DNA from: Streptomyces sp. AC555_RSS877
GTDB taxonomy: Bacteria; Actinomycetota; Actinomycetes; Streptomycetales; Streptomycetaceae
NCBI RefSeq assembly: GCF_019049245.1
Contig: NZ_JAGMUK010000052.1
Span: 118,680-182,679 of the forward strand
Direction: 5' to 3'
Length of the DNA stretch: 64,000 bases
A program made the translations under genes and the position numbers. The notes under the pieces are model-generated. The model did no database searches. It saw only the letters and a program-made list of their open reading frames with translations, and had not been told where the DNA came from. Positions within the stretch are counted from its first letter, which is position 1, and the number at the start of each line of letters is the position of its first letter. Of the stretch, positions 48,902 to 57,928 are shown one piece after another.

Positions 48902-49746
48902 CAGGACTCCTTGCTTATACGGTCGACAATCTCCGCTGAGCTCTCGAGATCGAGTGCCTGCGCGCTGAGGTACTCGAACGCCAATCTATAACGCTCCAGT
49001 TCTGGCTGCTTCTCCATGAAGAGGCCGCCGCTGAGCAGGTCGACGTATACGACGTCTAGATCCGAAACCGGCCCTCGGAGCATGACGAAGCTGCCAACTG
49101 CCGCCGCATGCGCTCCCGTCGAGAAGGGAAGCACTTGTACAGTCACGTGCGGGCGCTGCGCGAGGGCAAGTAGGTGGCGGAGCTGCTCACGCATCACCTC
49201 GCTGCCCCCGACTCGGCGTCGGAGCGCCGCCTCGTCGATCACGCACCAGATGTGCGGCGGCTCATCTCGATCGAGGAGTTCCTGCCGCTTCATGCGGATG
49301 TCGACCATGTGCTGTACTTCCCGCTCCGGGCAGTGCACCTCGGAGGCTCGGTGAATGGCCTCAGCGTAGGCGCGGGTCTGGAGGAGGCCAGGGATGTACA
49401 TGCATGCGTAGTGGTCTTCGCGAACGACCTCGTCCTCAAGCGTGAGCATGAGGTTCATCGACTCGGGGATGGGGTCGGCGAGTGATCGCCACCAGCCCTG
49501 GATCCTGGCGGCCTTTGCGAGCTCTACGAGGGCGAGGCGCTCGTCCTCAGAAGCGCTGTACTCGCGGCAAAGGGCGTCGACAGCCGGCCACTTGACTGTG
49601 CCCTCCTTGGTCTCATAGCGGCTAAGGGTCGCCTTCGAGATGCCGACGCGTGAGCCTGCCTCCTCCAGGGTCAATCCCTTACGTTCGCGGAGACGGCGAA
49701 GGTCGGCGCCTAGTTGGCGCCTTCGCGTTGTGGGTCCAACTGCCAT
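48901..49746 (-). CDS. XRE-type regulator with DUF5753 domain
   Basis: A 281-residue regulator. HTH at ~8-60: RRRQLGADLRRLRERKGLTLEEAGSRVGISKATLSRYETKEG. The DUF5753 part follows: YIPGLLQTRAYAEAIHRAS, REVQHMVDIRMKRQELLD, WCVIDEAALRRRVGGSEVMREQLRHL and SFVMLRGPVSDLDVVYVDLLSGG. It pairs with the DUF397 protein downstream, co-transcribed by overlap. Divergent from the ATPase gene 49950, with direct repeats in the shared promoter region. Homologues include regulators of development in Streptomyces; role here unknown. Confidence 0.88.
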   Translation of the reverse strand: MAVGPTTRRRQLGADLRRLRERKGLTLEEAGSRVGISKATLSRYETKEGTVKWPAVDALCREYSASEDERLALVELAKAARIQGWWRSLADPIPESMNLMLTLEDEVVREDHYACMYIPGLLQTRAYAEAIHRASEVHCPEREVQHMVDIRMKRQELLDRDEPPHIWCVIDEAALRRRVGGSEVMREQLRHLLALAQRPHVTVQVLPFSTGAHAAAVGSFVMLRGPVSDLDVVYVDLLSGGLFMEKQPELERYRLAFEYLSAQALDLESSAEIVDRISKES

Positions 49747-49860
49747 TACTGCAACCCTTCGTGTCGATCCAGCAGATCGTCCTGGTTGCCCCGGGGAGAC
49801 GGCAAGGTGGCGCGCGCCGGGGGCGCTCGTGGTGTAGTCGCACCACCAGAGGCGCGATAT

Positions 49861-49884
49861 GAGAGTTCCATTTTGAGAGTTCCA
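49861..49884. promoter_or_regulatory. Direct repeats in the XRE/ATPase promoter region
   Basis: GAGAGTTCCA occurs at 49861-49870 and again at 49875-49884 (14-bp period, each preceded by T). It lies between the divergent XRE and ATPase genes. Likely operator of the XRE regulator; a similar GAGAGTTCC occurs inside the DUF397 gene near 48801. Confidence 0.55.
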
Positions 49885-49949
49885 ATGCAACCCTATGTGT
49901 GCGGGTGACCGCAGATCGCAACTCAGGACACCGGTAGAGGAGTTGAGGG

Positions 49950-50621
49950 ATGGACTGCATCGCGGGCATCTCAAGGAAGCCTTGGAGCCTCCCCTTCGCG
50001 GCAGCACCGGAAGAGGTGGCAGCGCTGCGGCGCATCATGAGGCTTCACTTGGGACTGTGGGGACTGCATCACGTCGTCGACACCGCTCAACTCTGCGTCA
50101 GCGAGCTCGTGTCCAATGTCATCAATCATGTAGGCGCCGGCACCCCCACTACTCTTGCCGTCTCGATGAGGGGAACGCGAGTACGGATCGAGGTCCACGA
50201 TCCAGACACCCGCGCCCTGCCGACCCTCGTTGACGGTGCGCTGGAGGCCGAGTCCGGTAGGGGGATGGCGTTGGTTAGTGCTGTCACTAGCCGTTGGGGC
50301 GTCCAGCTCCAGGCCGATCAAAAAGTGACGTGGTGCGAGCTGGAGACGGGGCTACGTTCAGCTGACGGTCACTCTGGAGGGCTTCGCGTGAATCGAGTCG
50401 AGGCTCTACTGAGCCTGTACGGGCGTGAGCGGGCGCAACCGCGGCTACAAGCAGTTGGCCCGCTGAGCGTGGCGGTGGCGGAGGAAAGGGCGATCGACGT
50501 CATCGCCGACGTCCTTCACTGGCTGAGAGCTCATGGATGCGACGCCGACGAGGCTCTCGATCGTGCGCAGACCCACTTCGAGGCAGAGGCCTCGGAAGTC
50601 GAAGTATGCATCATTAAGTGA
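49950..50621 (+). CDS. ATP-binding (HATPase_c, RsbW-like) protein
   Basis: A 223-residue protein with a GHKL/HATPase_c domain in the first ~140 residues: LCVSELVSNVINHV is the N-box, VEVHDPDTRALP is part of the G1-like box, and ESGRGMALVSAVTSRWG is the GxGxG-like ATP lid. Such Streptomyces proteins resemble anti-sigma kinase RsbW and typically accompany XRE/DUF397 genes. The C-terminal part (SADGHSGGLRVNRVEALLSLYGRER) is an unassigned ~75-residue extension. Probably regulatory, perhaps for a sigma factor elsewhere. ATG 49950 has GAGTTGAGGG upstream. Confidence 0.78.
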   Translation: MDCIAGISRKPWSLPFAAAPEEVAALRRIMRLHLGLWGLHHVVDTAQLCVSELVSNVINHVGAGTPTTLAVSMRGTRVRIEVHDPDTRALPTLVDGALEAESGRGMALVSAVTSRWGVQLQADQKVTWCELETGLRSADGHSGGLRVNRVEALLSLYGRERAQPRLQAVGPLSVAVAEERAIDVIADVLHWLRAHGCDADEALDRAQTHFEAEASEVEVCIIK

Positions 50622-50722
50622 TTGGAATTGGTGGATTTGGGCCATCGGAAGTCAGGGAAATGCCTGGTCGCACCTGGCTTCGCTGGCCCAAGTCCTCCAA
50701 TCAATCAAGTTCTAGGAGTTGG

Positions 50723-53700
50723 CTAACTTGCTGTGATCGTCGCATACGTCCATACATCGGCCGGCAGTTCGTGCTCCAGTTGCCACGTGATCCCCATCGG
50801 CTTGCTGCCCTTGTGCTCCTTGTAGGTCGCGGGTCCCAGGAGCATCCACGGCTGAGACTTGCCGATGTCGGTGTTCTTAAAGCGGCGCATGAACAGGAGG
50901 ACGTGGCTGCCCTGCTCTGCGTGCTGCTGGTAGCGCAGCCCCGTCCGAGAGTTTTCTGCGGTCGCGTTCTGGGATTCCCAGTGGAAGAGCGTGGGACTCA
51001 GGGCGTAGTCCTTGTAGCGAACCGTGGGGGAGAAGTCCCTCTCGTTCTTCTCCAAGGTGATGAGGAGGGCATCGGTCTTGATCTCCTCAACCCACTGGAC
51101 GCCCTGCGCGAAGGAGCGCGGCATCTGACCGCCGAAGCGCGCTACGCCGAGAGCGGCCAGGATCTCTGAGCGGTTGTAGGAGCTGTGGACCTTCAGCGGG
51201 ATGCGGCGGTGGCTATCCGGCAGGGTGATAGGGAAGTGCTCGGCCTGTTCCATGACGTGCGACAGCACCTGGCGGAGTTCGTCGCGGAACACCCGTTGGT
51301 CGCGTAGCGACTCGAGGCCTTGCCCGTAGCTCGTGAAGCCGCCCGCGTTGTCCCACAGATTGAAGAAGAGCATGCGGGCGTATACCTGACCGGTCGGGCT
51401 CAGCGTTTCGTAGGACGGAGCGTCGTCGGCGAGGAGGCTGAGATATGCCTCGGCCCGATCCGGGTCGTCAATATGGAGGAAGGCGTGGACGCGCTTGAGG
51501 AGAGCGGCTTCTCCGGAAGGCGCGGGGTCCTTGACGGAGCCCGCCCTCCGAAGCACGGTCGTCCACGAGTTGTCGCTCTTGTACAGCTCCTTGATCTCAC
51601 GCCGACTCTCGCGGAGATAGTCAGCCAGCTGCTGCGTGTCGTACGCCTTCACCTCGTTGACCAACGTCTTGACCGTGGCACCAAGTTGGGCGCGGATGTT
51701 GTCGAGTACGAGGTCCTTGGACTTGCCTTCCAGGATGATCTGGCATCCGGAGGGAAGCTGCGGGAAGTCATGCTTGATGTGATCGACGAGCCGGTTGCGA
51801 GACAAGTTCGTCAGGGCCCGGAACTGCTCCTCGAAGCGGAACTCCGCCCTGTGCTGGCCGATGAAGTCAAGGACGGTGAGCACTGGCTTGGACTCGGTGC
51901 GGCGCAGTCCACGGCCAAGCTGCTGGAGGAAGACGGTCGCGCTGTTGGTGGGACGCAGGAGTAGCAGCGTGTCGACGTCAGGGATGTCGAGGCCCTCGTT
52001 GAACAGGTCGACGGAAAAGATGACTTGGAGCTTGCCGTCGCGCAGGTCGGCAAGTGCCTGGGCGCGCACGCCGGCCGGCGAGTCGCTGTCCAGGGCCACC
52101 GCTTGGAAGCCGACTTCACGGAAGAAGCCGGCCATGAAGTGAGCATGGGACTTAGTCACGCAGAAGCCCAGGGCTCGCATGGCTCCAGGGTTGGAAACCT
52201 TGTCCCGGATCTGCTTGACCACGATGCGGGCGCGGGCATGGTTGCCCGTGTAGAGGTTCCCGAGGTCGGTCTCGGCGTAGGTTCCCTTGCTCCAACCAAG
52301 GTTCGTCAGGTCTGTGCCGTCTGGGATACCGAAGTAGTGGAAGGGACACAGGAGATCGTTCTCGAGGGCTTCCCACAGACGCATCTCAGCGGCAATGCGA
52401 CCGTCGAAGAACTCGTCTTGGACGTTGAGCCCGTCCATCCGCTCGGGTGTGGCGGTGAGGCCCAGCAACTGCTTCGGTTTGAAGTGGTCGATGACCCGGC
52501 GGTACGTGGCCGCGGTGGCGTGATGAAACTCGTCGATGACGATGATGTCGAAGTGATCAGGGGCCAGTCGTTCCAAGTGCCGGACGTTGAGGGACTGGAC
52601 GCTTGCGAAGACGTGATCCCAAGCCTGCGGTTCTTGGCCGCTGTGGAGCGGTTCTCCGAAGGAGGCGTTGTCGAGGACCTCCCGGTACATACGGAGTGAC
52701 TGCTGGAGAATCTCCTTGCGGTGGGCCACGAATAGCAATCGCGGGTTCTCGGTGTCGTGCTTCTTCGAGAGGCTCCGATAGTCCAAGGCCGCCATTACGG
52801 TCTTGCCAGTACCGGTGGCGGCGACGAGGAGGTTGCGGTTTCGGTCGCGGATCTCTCGCTCGACGCGGAGGCGCTCGAGCATGTCCCGCTGGTGCGGGAA
52901 GGGGCGAACTTCGAGGCCGGAGAGATTGATCTTCAGGTCAGTTGGGGAGGTGCTGCCGCTTGCCTGTGCCAGGGCCTGATCGAGGCGTTCGCCGTGGTGG
53001 TCGGGGTCGTACGACTCGAAGGCGATGTCGTTCCAGTACGCGTCGAAGGTCGCCTCGAACTTATTGAGCACTGCGGGTGTGGCGATCGACGACAGACGTA
53101 CGTTCCACTCCAGGCCATCGAGTAGCGCCGCCTTCGACAAGTTAGAGCTGCCGACGTACGCCGTGTCGAAGCCGCTCTTCCGGCGAAACAGCCACGCCTT
53201 CGCATGCAGACGCGTCGAGCGCAGCTCGTAGTTGACCTTGACCTCGGCGCCGAAATCGCGGACGAGCCGGTCGAGAGCATGGCGATCCGTGGCACCGATA
53301 TACGTCGTCGTGATGACGCGGATCGGTACGCCCCGCTCCTTTGCGGCGCGTAGGGAATCCTCCAAGACCCGGATGCCGTACCACTTCACGAAGGCGCAAA
53401 GTAGATCGATGCGGTCGGCAGTGGCCAGCTCGGCCCGCAATTCGGCGCCCAGGCTGGGATCTTCCGGAGAGTTCGTGATCAGCGAGGTCTCGGAAAGAGG
53501 AGTGAGCGGGCGTATCGCATAGACACCGGGCGCCTCCTGCTCAGCGAGGGCAAGGAGCTGCCGAGGGCCATCAATGATGGTGCTTGTCGCCTCGCCATCG
53601 TGCTCATCAGGCGTTGCGGCGGCCAGGGACTGCAGGATGTGGTTGGCGGCCGCGACCTGCTTGCCATGTGGTAGCTGACTCAGCCTGCGTCCGACGGCTT

Positions 53701-53869
53701 CGCCGATGTGGCGCGCCAGGACATGAGGGGAGGACTCGGCGCTGACCTCGGCGTCGATGGACTTCCATCCGGCGGCTTCGAAGCGCTCGAGCTCGGCGTG
53801 TACGTCGTGGGTGATCAGCTTCTCGTAGACACCCGCAATCGGCTTCGACCGGCCCTCTGCTTCTGCCAC
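50723..53869 (-). CDS. PLD-nuclease/SF2 helicase/DUF3427 fusion protein
   Basis: A 1,048-residue cytoplasmic protein. N-terminal ~120 helical residues; then a phospholipase-D-type nuclease domain with HAKAWLFRRKSGFDTAYVGSSNLSKAA (H-x-K ... G-S-x-N); then an SF2 helicase: motif I AATGTGKT, motif II DEFHHATA (D-E-x-H), motif III LTATPER, motif VI QLGRGLRRT; and a C-terminal DUF3427 domain to the end. This fusion is frequent in prokaryotic defence islands, and a DNA-end or phage-DNA targeting nuclease-helicase is a reasonable reading. ATG 53869. It is convergent with the ATPase gene, a single-gene unit. Confidence 0.85.
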   Translation of the reverse strand: MAEAEGRSKPIAGVYEKLITHDVHAELERFEAAGWKSIDAEVSAESSPHVLARHIGEAVGRRLSQLPHGKQVAAANHILQSLAAATPDEHDGEATSTIIDGPRQLLALAEQEAPGVYAIRPLTPLSETSLITNSPEDPSLGAELRAELATADRIDLLCAFVKWYGIRVLEDSLRAAKERGVPIRVITTTYIGATDRHALDRLVRDFGAEVKVNYELRSTRLHAKAWLFRRKSGFDTAYVGSSNLSKAALLDGLEWNVRLSSIATPAVLNKFEATFDAYWNDIAFESYDPDHHGERLDQALAQASGSTSPTDLKINLSGLEVRPFPHQRDMLERLRVEREIRDRNRNLLVAATGTGKTVMAALDYRSLSKKHDTENPRLLFVAHRKEILQQSLRMYREVLDNASFGEPLHSGQEPQAWDHVFASVQSLNVRHLERLAPDHFDIIVIDEFHHATAATYRRVIDHFKPKQLLGLTATPERMDGLNVQDEFFDGRIAAEMRLWEALENDLLCPFHYFGIPDGTDLTNLGWSKGTYAETDLGNLYTGNHARARIVVKQIRDKVSNPGAMRALGFCVTKSHAHFMAGFFREVGFQAVALDSDSPAGVRAQALADLRDGKLQVIFSVDLFNEGLDIPDVDTLLLLRPTNSATVFLQQLGRGLRRTESKPVLTVLDFIGQHRAEFRFEEQFRALTNLSRNRLVDHIKHDFPQLPSGCQIILEGKSKDLVLDNIRAQLGATVKTLVNEVKAYDTQQLADYLRESRREIKELYKSDNSWTTVLRRAGSVKDPAPSGEAALLKRVHAFLHIDDPDRAEAYLSLLADDAPSYETLSPTGQVYARMLFFNLWDNAGGFTSYGQGLESLRDQRVFRDELRQVLSHVMEQAEHFPITLPDSHRRIPLKVHSSYNRSEILAALGVARFGGQMPRSFAQGVQWVEEIKTDALLITLEKNERDFSPTVRYKDYALSPTLFHWESQNATAENSRTGLRYQQHAEQGSHVLLFMRRFKNTDIGKSQPWMLLGPATYKEHKGSKPMGITWQLEHELPADVWTYATITAS

Positions 53870-54440
53870 GGCTGCTCCCCTGATCCCTCTTGGTTCTTGC
53901 GCACGGGCACTCGCGCCGACTCGTGCGGATGTGGATCTGTTTTAACAGCAGCCACTGACATTCGAAGGGTCTGTACCGAAAGGTGATCGTTTTTCGGGCG
54001 GTTGCCCGTCACGAAGGTGCCCTGACCAGTGCGGCGAATGAGCATCGCATGCCGTCAAGGTGCCGTTGGGCCGCCCGCTTCCTTGCAGTGTCGTGCTTCC
54101 AGGGCCCGCTTCAAGGGCGCTTTGCGTCGCCTGCGGCGATGGCCCTTCGGGCCACCCTTGACCCGGGCCGCTCCAGCACGGGTTTGAAGCGAGCGGGCGG
54201 CCCGGAAGGACGGGGCCCGCAGGTGGAGTGCCCTGACGTTGGTGTCCGGTTCGCCCGGCGAGAAGGAGCGCGGTCGCGCCTCGCCAGCACGCCGGGTCGG
54301 CTCAGCGGCTTGCGGCCGGGAATGGAGGTGGGGATGTCACGCCGCGTGGCACTCTCCATCAACCCGCCCCTTGAATCGGCCAGCTTCGATGCCGTTGCGG
54401 TGGCCTCGGTGGGAAGCCGCGGGAAGAGGCGCTCGCCAGA
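53870..54440. other. Intergenic region with no recognised gene
   Basis: About 570 bp between two minus-strand genes. Open frames occur on both strands but have the composition of shadow frames. Contains the helicase promoter. A GGCCCTTCGGGCC hairpin (54141-54153) and a GGTGGCACTCTCCATCAACC-type stretch could be repeat remnants, but no known element was recognised. Confidence 0.4.
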
Positions 54441-54860
54441 TCACAGGAACGCCCACACAGCCAGCGCCACCCCGAACAAACACAGCGCCACACCGTTCAC
54501 CACGTAGGTCCCCGGATTGAACGTCTTCTGAGTGCGCAGCACCACGACCCGCCGAGGATCGTCCGGGTCGTAAAGCGCCACCACCTCGAAGCCCACCCAC
54601 AGAGAGTGCTGATCCGCGTTGAGCGGGGACCGGCGATACGTCTGACTCGTTGGGCCGGCCTGGTACCGGATCTGGGCGGGATGGAATGTGGCTCCCTCGC
54701 GGCGCGGTCCGCGGACGACCTCTCCCTTCGTGCGCGTACCTCGGACGCCGAGGAGCCGTACGCCCCTCCGCTCGCGGAGGCCGCGCCGGACGACACGGAT
54801 CCCATAGGCGAGCCACCCGGTCGCGAAGAGAAGGGCGAACGTCAGCCAAGGCTGGGACAT
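54441..54860 (-). CDS. DUF3592 membrane protein
   Basis: A 139-residue DUF3592 protein. N-terminal TM (PWLTFALLFATGWLAYGIRVV), a hydrophilic beta-rich middle with TRTKGEVVRGPRREG and GFEVVALYDPDDPRRVVV, and a C-terminal TM (VNGVALCLFGVALAVWAFL). The 'YDPxDPxRxxV' motif is the family signature. Unknown function. ATG 54860 with GGAGGG upstream. Short gap (39 bp) from the SEC-C gene upstream. Confidence 0.78.
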   Translation of the reverse strand: MSQPWLTFALLFATGWLAYGIRVVRRGLRERRGVRLLGVRGTRTKGEVVRGPRREGATFHPAQIRYQAGPTSQTYRRSPLNADQHSLWVGFEVVALYDPDDPRRVVVLRTQKTFNPGTYVVNGVALCLFGVALAVWAFL

Positions 54861-54899
54861 CGCACCCTCCCCAGTCGACGACCCTGGAACCAAACGCGG

Positions 54900-55916
54900 C
54901 TACGCACCGACTGCGTGGCACTCCCCATAGCTCCGCCCCGAACCACACCAACAAGCCGCCCCCCGCTGCGGCGGCCAAACCACAGCCCGCCCCCGCGCCG
55001 CCAGCGTCGTCGCGTACTGGGGTAGCAGCGCCGCGTCTTCCGGGGACGCGCCCTCCGAGGCCGCGAACGCCTCGTACGACGGGACGGTCCCCGTCACGAT
55101 GCCCAGGTTCGGGGTCCCCGAAGAGGCGAGTTCACGCAGGGACGCCTCTATGGTCGCGAGGTGTTCCTCGTGGGAGGGGTACTCCGTTGCCAGGGACGGG
55201 TACGCCGACACCAGTTCTGCCAGTTCGCCCGCCGGCCAGTGCAGTACCGCCACCGGGAAGGGGCGGGACAGGGCCTCGCGGTGGGTGCCGAGTTCTGCTC
55301 GCAGCCTGGAGATCTCCGCGGCCAGCTCCGCCGGGTTGTCCGAGCCCAGGGACCAGACGCGCTTGGGGTCGTGGAGTTCGTCCAGGGAGACGGGGGAGGT
55401 GTGGAGGGTGTCCGCCAGGACGTCCCAGTCGTCGTGGCCGACGCCCAGCATGCGGCGGACCCGGTGGCGGCCGAACAGGAGGGGATGCGTCGAGTACGGG
55501 GGCTGCGCGTCCTCCGTGAGGAGCAGCTCCACCGCCTCCGTGAACGTCTCGTGCGCCGCCTCCAGCTCGTCGTGCGCTTCCAGTGCCTCCGCCACGATCA
55601 CCCATGGGGCGGCCTCGCGCGGGAACGCCGCCCGGACGCCCTCGATGATCGCCCTGGCCTCGGCCTCGTGGCCGTACTCCCAGAGGTTCGAGGCTTTCAG
55701 GGCTCGTACGAGAAAGGGGTCCTCCAAGCCCTCCGGTGACGACAGCAGGCGGTCGTAGAGGGTGCTGGCGGCGGGGCGGTCGCCGGCGAGTTCCAGGTGG
55801 GCCGCTGCCTGCAGCAGCAGGGCCTCGGCGTCCTCGGGATACAGGCCGGCGGTCCGCTCCAGGCGGGCCGCTTCAGCGGTGTGGTCGACGTTCTCGGCAG
55901 GCGTGTCGGGGCGCAT
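54900..55916 (-). CDS. Tetratricopeptide-like protein with C-terminal SEC-C motif
   Basis: A 338-residue cytoplasmic protein. Residues ~15-175 are TPR-like (LERTAGLYPEDAEALLLQAAAHLELAGDRPAASTLYDRLLSS ... ALEAHDELEAAHETFTEAVELLL), then an unassigned part with LGSDNPAELAAEISRLRAELGTHREALSRPF. The C-terminus has CWCGSGRSYGECH, the SEC-C zinc motif of SecA-like tails. Probably a protein- or metal-binding accessory. ATG 55916 lies 7 nt after a TACGGT -10 box, leaderless-type. Confidence 0.8.
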   Translation of the reverse strand: MRPDTPAENVDHTAEAARLERTAGLYPEDAEALLLQAAAHLELAGDRPAASTLYDRLLSSPEGLEDPFLVRALKASNLWEYGHEAEARAIIEGVRAAFPREAAPWVIVAEALEAHDELEAAHETFTEAVELLLTEDAQPPYSTHPLLFGRHRVRRMLGVGHDDWDVLADTLHTSPVSLDELHDPKRVWSLGSDNPAELAAEISRLRAELGTHREALSRPFPVAVLHWPAGELAELVSAYPSLATEYPSHEEHLATIEASLRELASSGTPNLGIVTGTVPSYEAFAASEGASPEDAALLPQYATTLAARGRAVVWPPQRGAACWCGSGRSYGECHAVGA

Positions 55917-55923
55917 GCATGAC

Positions 55924-55929
55924 ACCGTA
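55924..55929 (-). promoter_or_regulatory. -10 box of SEC-C gene, leaderless-type
   Basis: TACGGT on the minus strand, 7 nt before the ATG at 55916. Confidence 0.5.
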
Positions 55930-56080
55930 CTGCCGGGCCCTGGCAAAGGGAGAGGTATCCCCAGGCCAGCAGGCGGATCGGCGGCTCGTGGATCGGCGGA
56001 GTGGGTTCCGGCACGTCCGGCACGTAACGGCACGTCCCGCTCGTACCGGCTCGTACCGGCTACGTCTCGCACGTTCCCTC

Positions 56081-56116
56081 CCGGGGCTCCGGGGCTCCGT
56101 GGTCCCGGAGCCCCGG
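56081..56116. terminator. Terminator after GH30 gene
   Basis: Perfect 12-bp stem CCGGGGCTCCGG (56081-56092) / CCGGAGCCCCGG (56105-56116), 12-nt loop; just downstream of the stop of the GH30 gene. Confidence 0.75.
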
Positions 56117-56133
56117 AGGTGTGAACGTCCCCT

Positions 56134-57606
56134 CTAGATCGTCACGCCGTCGATCTGCAGCGTCTGCACCGCCTTCGCCGCGAACGGCACCGCCACCGAC
56201 TTCCCGCTCAGCCGCGTGTCCGAGTACGCCCGGTACTTGTCGCCGCCCGTCGTGACCGTGTTCCAGCGCGGGACCAGGCCGCCCGAGCCGCCCGTCACCG
56301 TGGTGAAGCGGGAGAGGTCGAAGGTGAGGGTCTGGGCGGAGGTGGAGGTGTTCACCGCCACGATCACCAGGCGCTTCGCGGCCGCGTCGTAGGCGGCCGC
56401 CGCGTAACCCACGCCCGTGTCGATGATCCGCATCCCGGGACGGATGTGGCGGCTGAACTGCGCCATGACGTAGTACTTCGTCTGGACCGTCGTCGGCTGG
56501 AGCGTGTTCTGGTCGTACGCGATCATCGCCCAGCCCGCCGTCGGGTCCATCACCTGCCAGTAGACCCACGCCGTCGGGTGCAGCCAGCGGAAGTCGAGGC
56601 AGAGGTTCGACGCCATGGTGAGGCCCGTGCCGTCGCTGTCGCCCGTTTCCGAGTTCCACAGCTTCTTGCCGGACGTCGTGACCACGTCCGTGTACAGCAG
56701 GTCCCGGCGGCCGCCCGAGCCCTGGTAGCCGTGCACGTTGACCTGGCTGACCAGGGCCTTGGTGGAGGAGTTGAAGGCGGCCCAGGTGGAGCGGGCGGTG
56801 TCGTAGTTCGTCTCGTCGGACGCGGTGATGCGCATGCCGTTGAGGCCGCGCTTGTCGAGTTCGCTGCGCATGTAGGGGAGTACGGCGGCCTGGACCGCGG
56901 GGTCCATGTGGCAGCCCTCCTGGGTGCCGGTGGCGGTCCACCAGGACGCGGCCGGCTCGTTGAAGGGGTCCACGGTCGCGAAGTTCACGCCCCAGTTCGA
57001 CTTCGCGCGCTGGGCCACGGCCGCCAGGTGGGAGGCGTGCTGGCGGTAGTTCCAGGTCTGGAGGTTGTTGCCGCCGCCCGACGCGCCCGACGGGTTGTGG
57101 TTGGAGCACATCCACCACATCGGGGAGTTCGCGAAGAGCTCGGACACGGCGCCTCGCTGCGTCGCCTTCACCAGCATCGCCCGCTGGTTCGCGTCCGCCG
57201 ACCAGTTCCACGCCGAGGACGCCGGGTCCTCGTTGTTCCAGTCCTGCCAGAAGCCCTCGATCTGCTTGAAGGCGGGGATGTTGGGCGACTCCACCATCGT
57301 CTCGCCGCCGACGCTGTTCCAGCTGCACGCGCCCAGGTTGTAGCGGGCGATGTTCATGCCGAGGCCGGGGAGCGTCGTCCCGTTGTACGACACCGACTTG
57401 GTGGTGAAGAAGGCGTCGGCGAAGTCGTCCCGCGCGCCGAACACGTTGGCCCACCAGGCGAGGGAGGTACCCCAGCCCTCCCACGTTCCGTACGAGGTGC
57501 CGGGGTTGACGGCGATGGTGGCGTCCGCGCGTGCGGTGCCGGTCGCCAGGGCGCTGCCGAGGAGCGTCCCGCCCGCGGCTGTGAGCAGTGTTCTACGTCG
57601 GATCAT
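56134..57606 (-). CDS. Secreted GH30-family glycosidase (endo-beta-1,6-galactanase-like)
   Basis: A 490-residue secreted glycosidase. Signal: RRRTLLTAAGGTLLGSALATGTARA, a Tat-like twin-Arg start. The barrel shows TWEGWGTSLAWWANV at its start, VDPFNEP with acid/base Glu, and KKLWNSETGDSD with nucleophile Glu, together the GH30 (subfamily 5, beta-1,6-galactanase) signature; FANSPMWWMCSNHNPSG is a conserved substrate loop. C-terminal beta-sandwich (YAAAAYDAAAKRLVIVAVN). Full length. Terminator at 56081. Likely acts on arabinogalactan side chains. Confidence 0.87.
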   Translation of the reverse strand: MIRRRTLLTAAGGTLLGSALATGTARADATIAVNPGTSYGTWEGWGTSLAWWANVFGARDDFADAFFTTKSVSYNGTTLPGLGMNIARYNLGACSWNSVGGETMVESPNIPAFKQIEGFWQDWNNEDPASSAWNWSADANQRAMLVKATQRGAVSELFANSPMWWMCSNHNPSGASGGGNNLQTWNYRQHASHLAAVAQRAKSNWGVNFATVDPFNEPAASWWTATGTQEGCHMDPAVQAAVLPYMRSELDKRGLNGMRITASDETNYDTARSTWAAFNSSTKALVSQVNVHGYQGSGGRRDLLYTDVVTTSGKKLWNSETGDSDGTGLTMASNLCLDFRWLHPTAWVYWQVMDPTAGWAMIAYDQNTLQPTTVQTKYYVMAQFSRHIRPGMRIIDTGVGYAAAAYDAAAKRLVIVAVNTSTSAQTLTFDLSRFTTVTGGSGGLVPRWNTVTTGGDKYRAYSDTRLSGKSVAVPFAAKAVQTLQIDGVTI

Positions 57607-57928
57607 GGCATCTCCGATTCATCGACGACCGGTCCCTGAACCGGAGTCGTGGCCTGTCCCCGTTCGTGCCTCGACGAAGCATCGGGTGTGGTGTGTGGGG
57701 TTGTCGAGGGTTGTGACAGCCCTTTTCTCAACCTGTGGAGGAAGGTGTGCGAGGTACCGAACGCGGGGCTCCGGCCGGCAGCCTGCTGTCGGCGGTCTGC
57801 GATCCGCTCGTCTCCGTGCGGCCCGGACAGGCCACCCCACGCCGAGCCCGATCAGGTATAACCAAGGGCAGGACAAGCAGACGTACAAGCAGACGTACAA
57901 GCAGACTCACGAGAGGAGGGCCCGCCCC
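57607..57928. other. Divergent promoter region GH30 / DUF6412
   Basis: 320 bp. It contains a TATAAC (57857-57862) as possible -10 and three direct repeats, ACAAGCAGACGT at 57873-57884 and 57885-57896, and ACAAGCAGACTC at 57897-57908, which could be an operator or 5' UTR iterons of the DUF6412-YidC operon. Confidence 0.5.

Noticed and set aside
53983..54507. 174-codon plus-strand frame in the 53.9-54.4 kb gap
   Set aside because: Arg/Gly-rich, no start signal; overlaps DUF3592 antisense. No transposase signature found.
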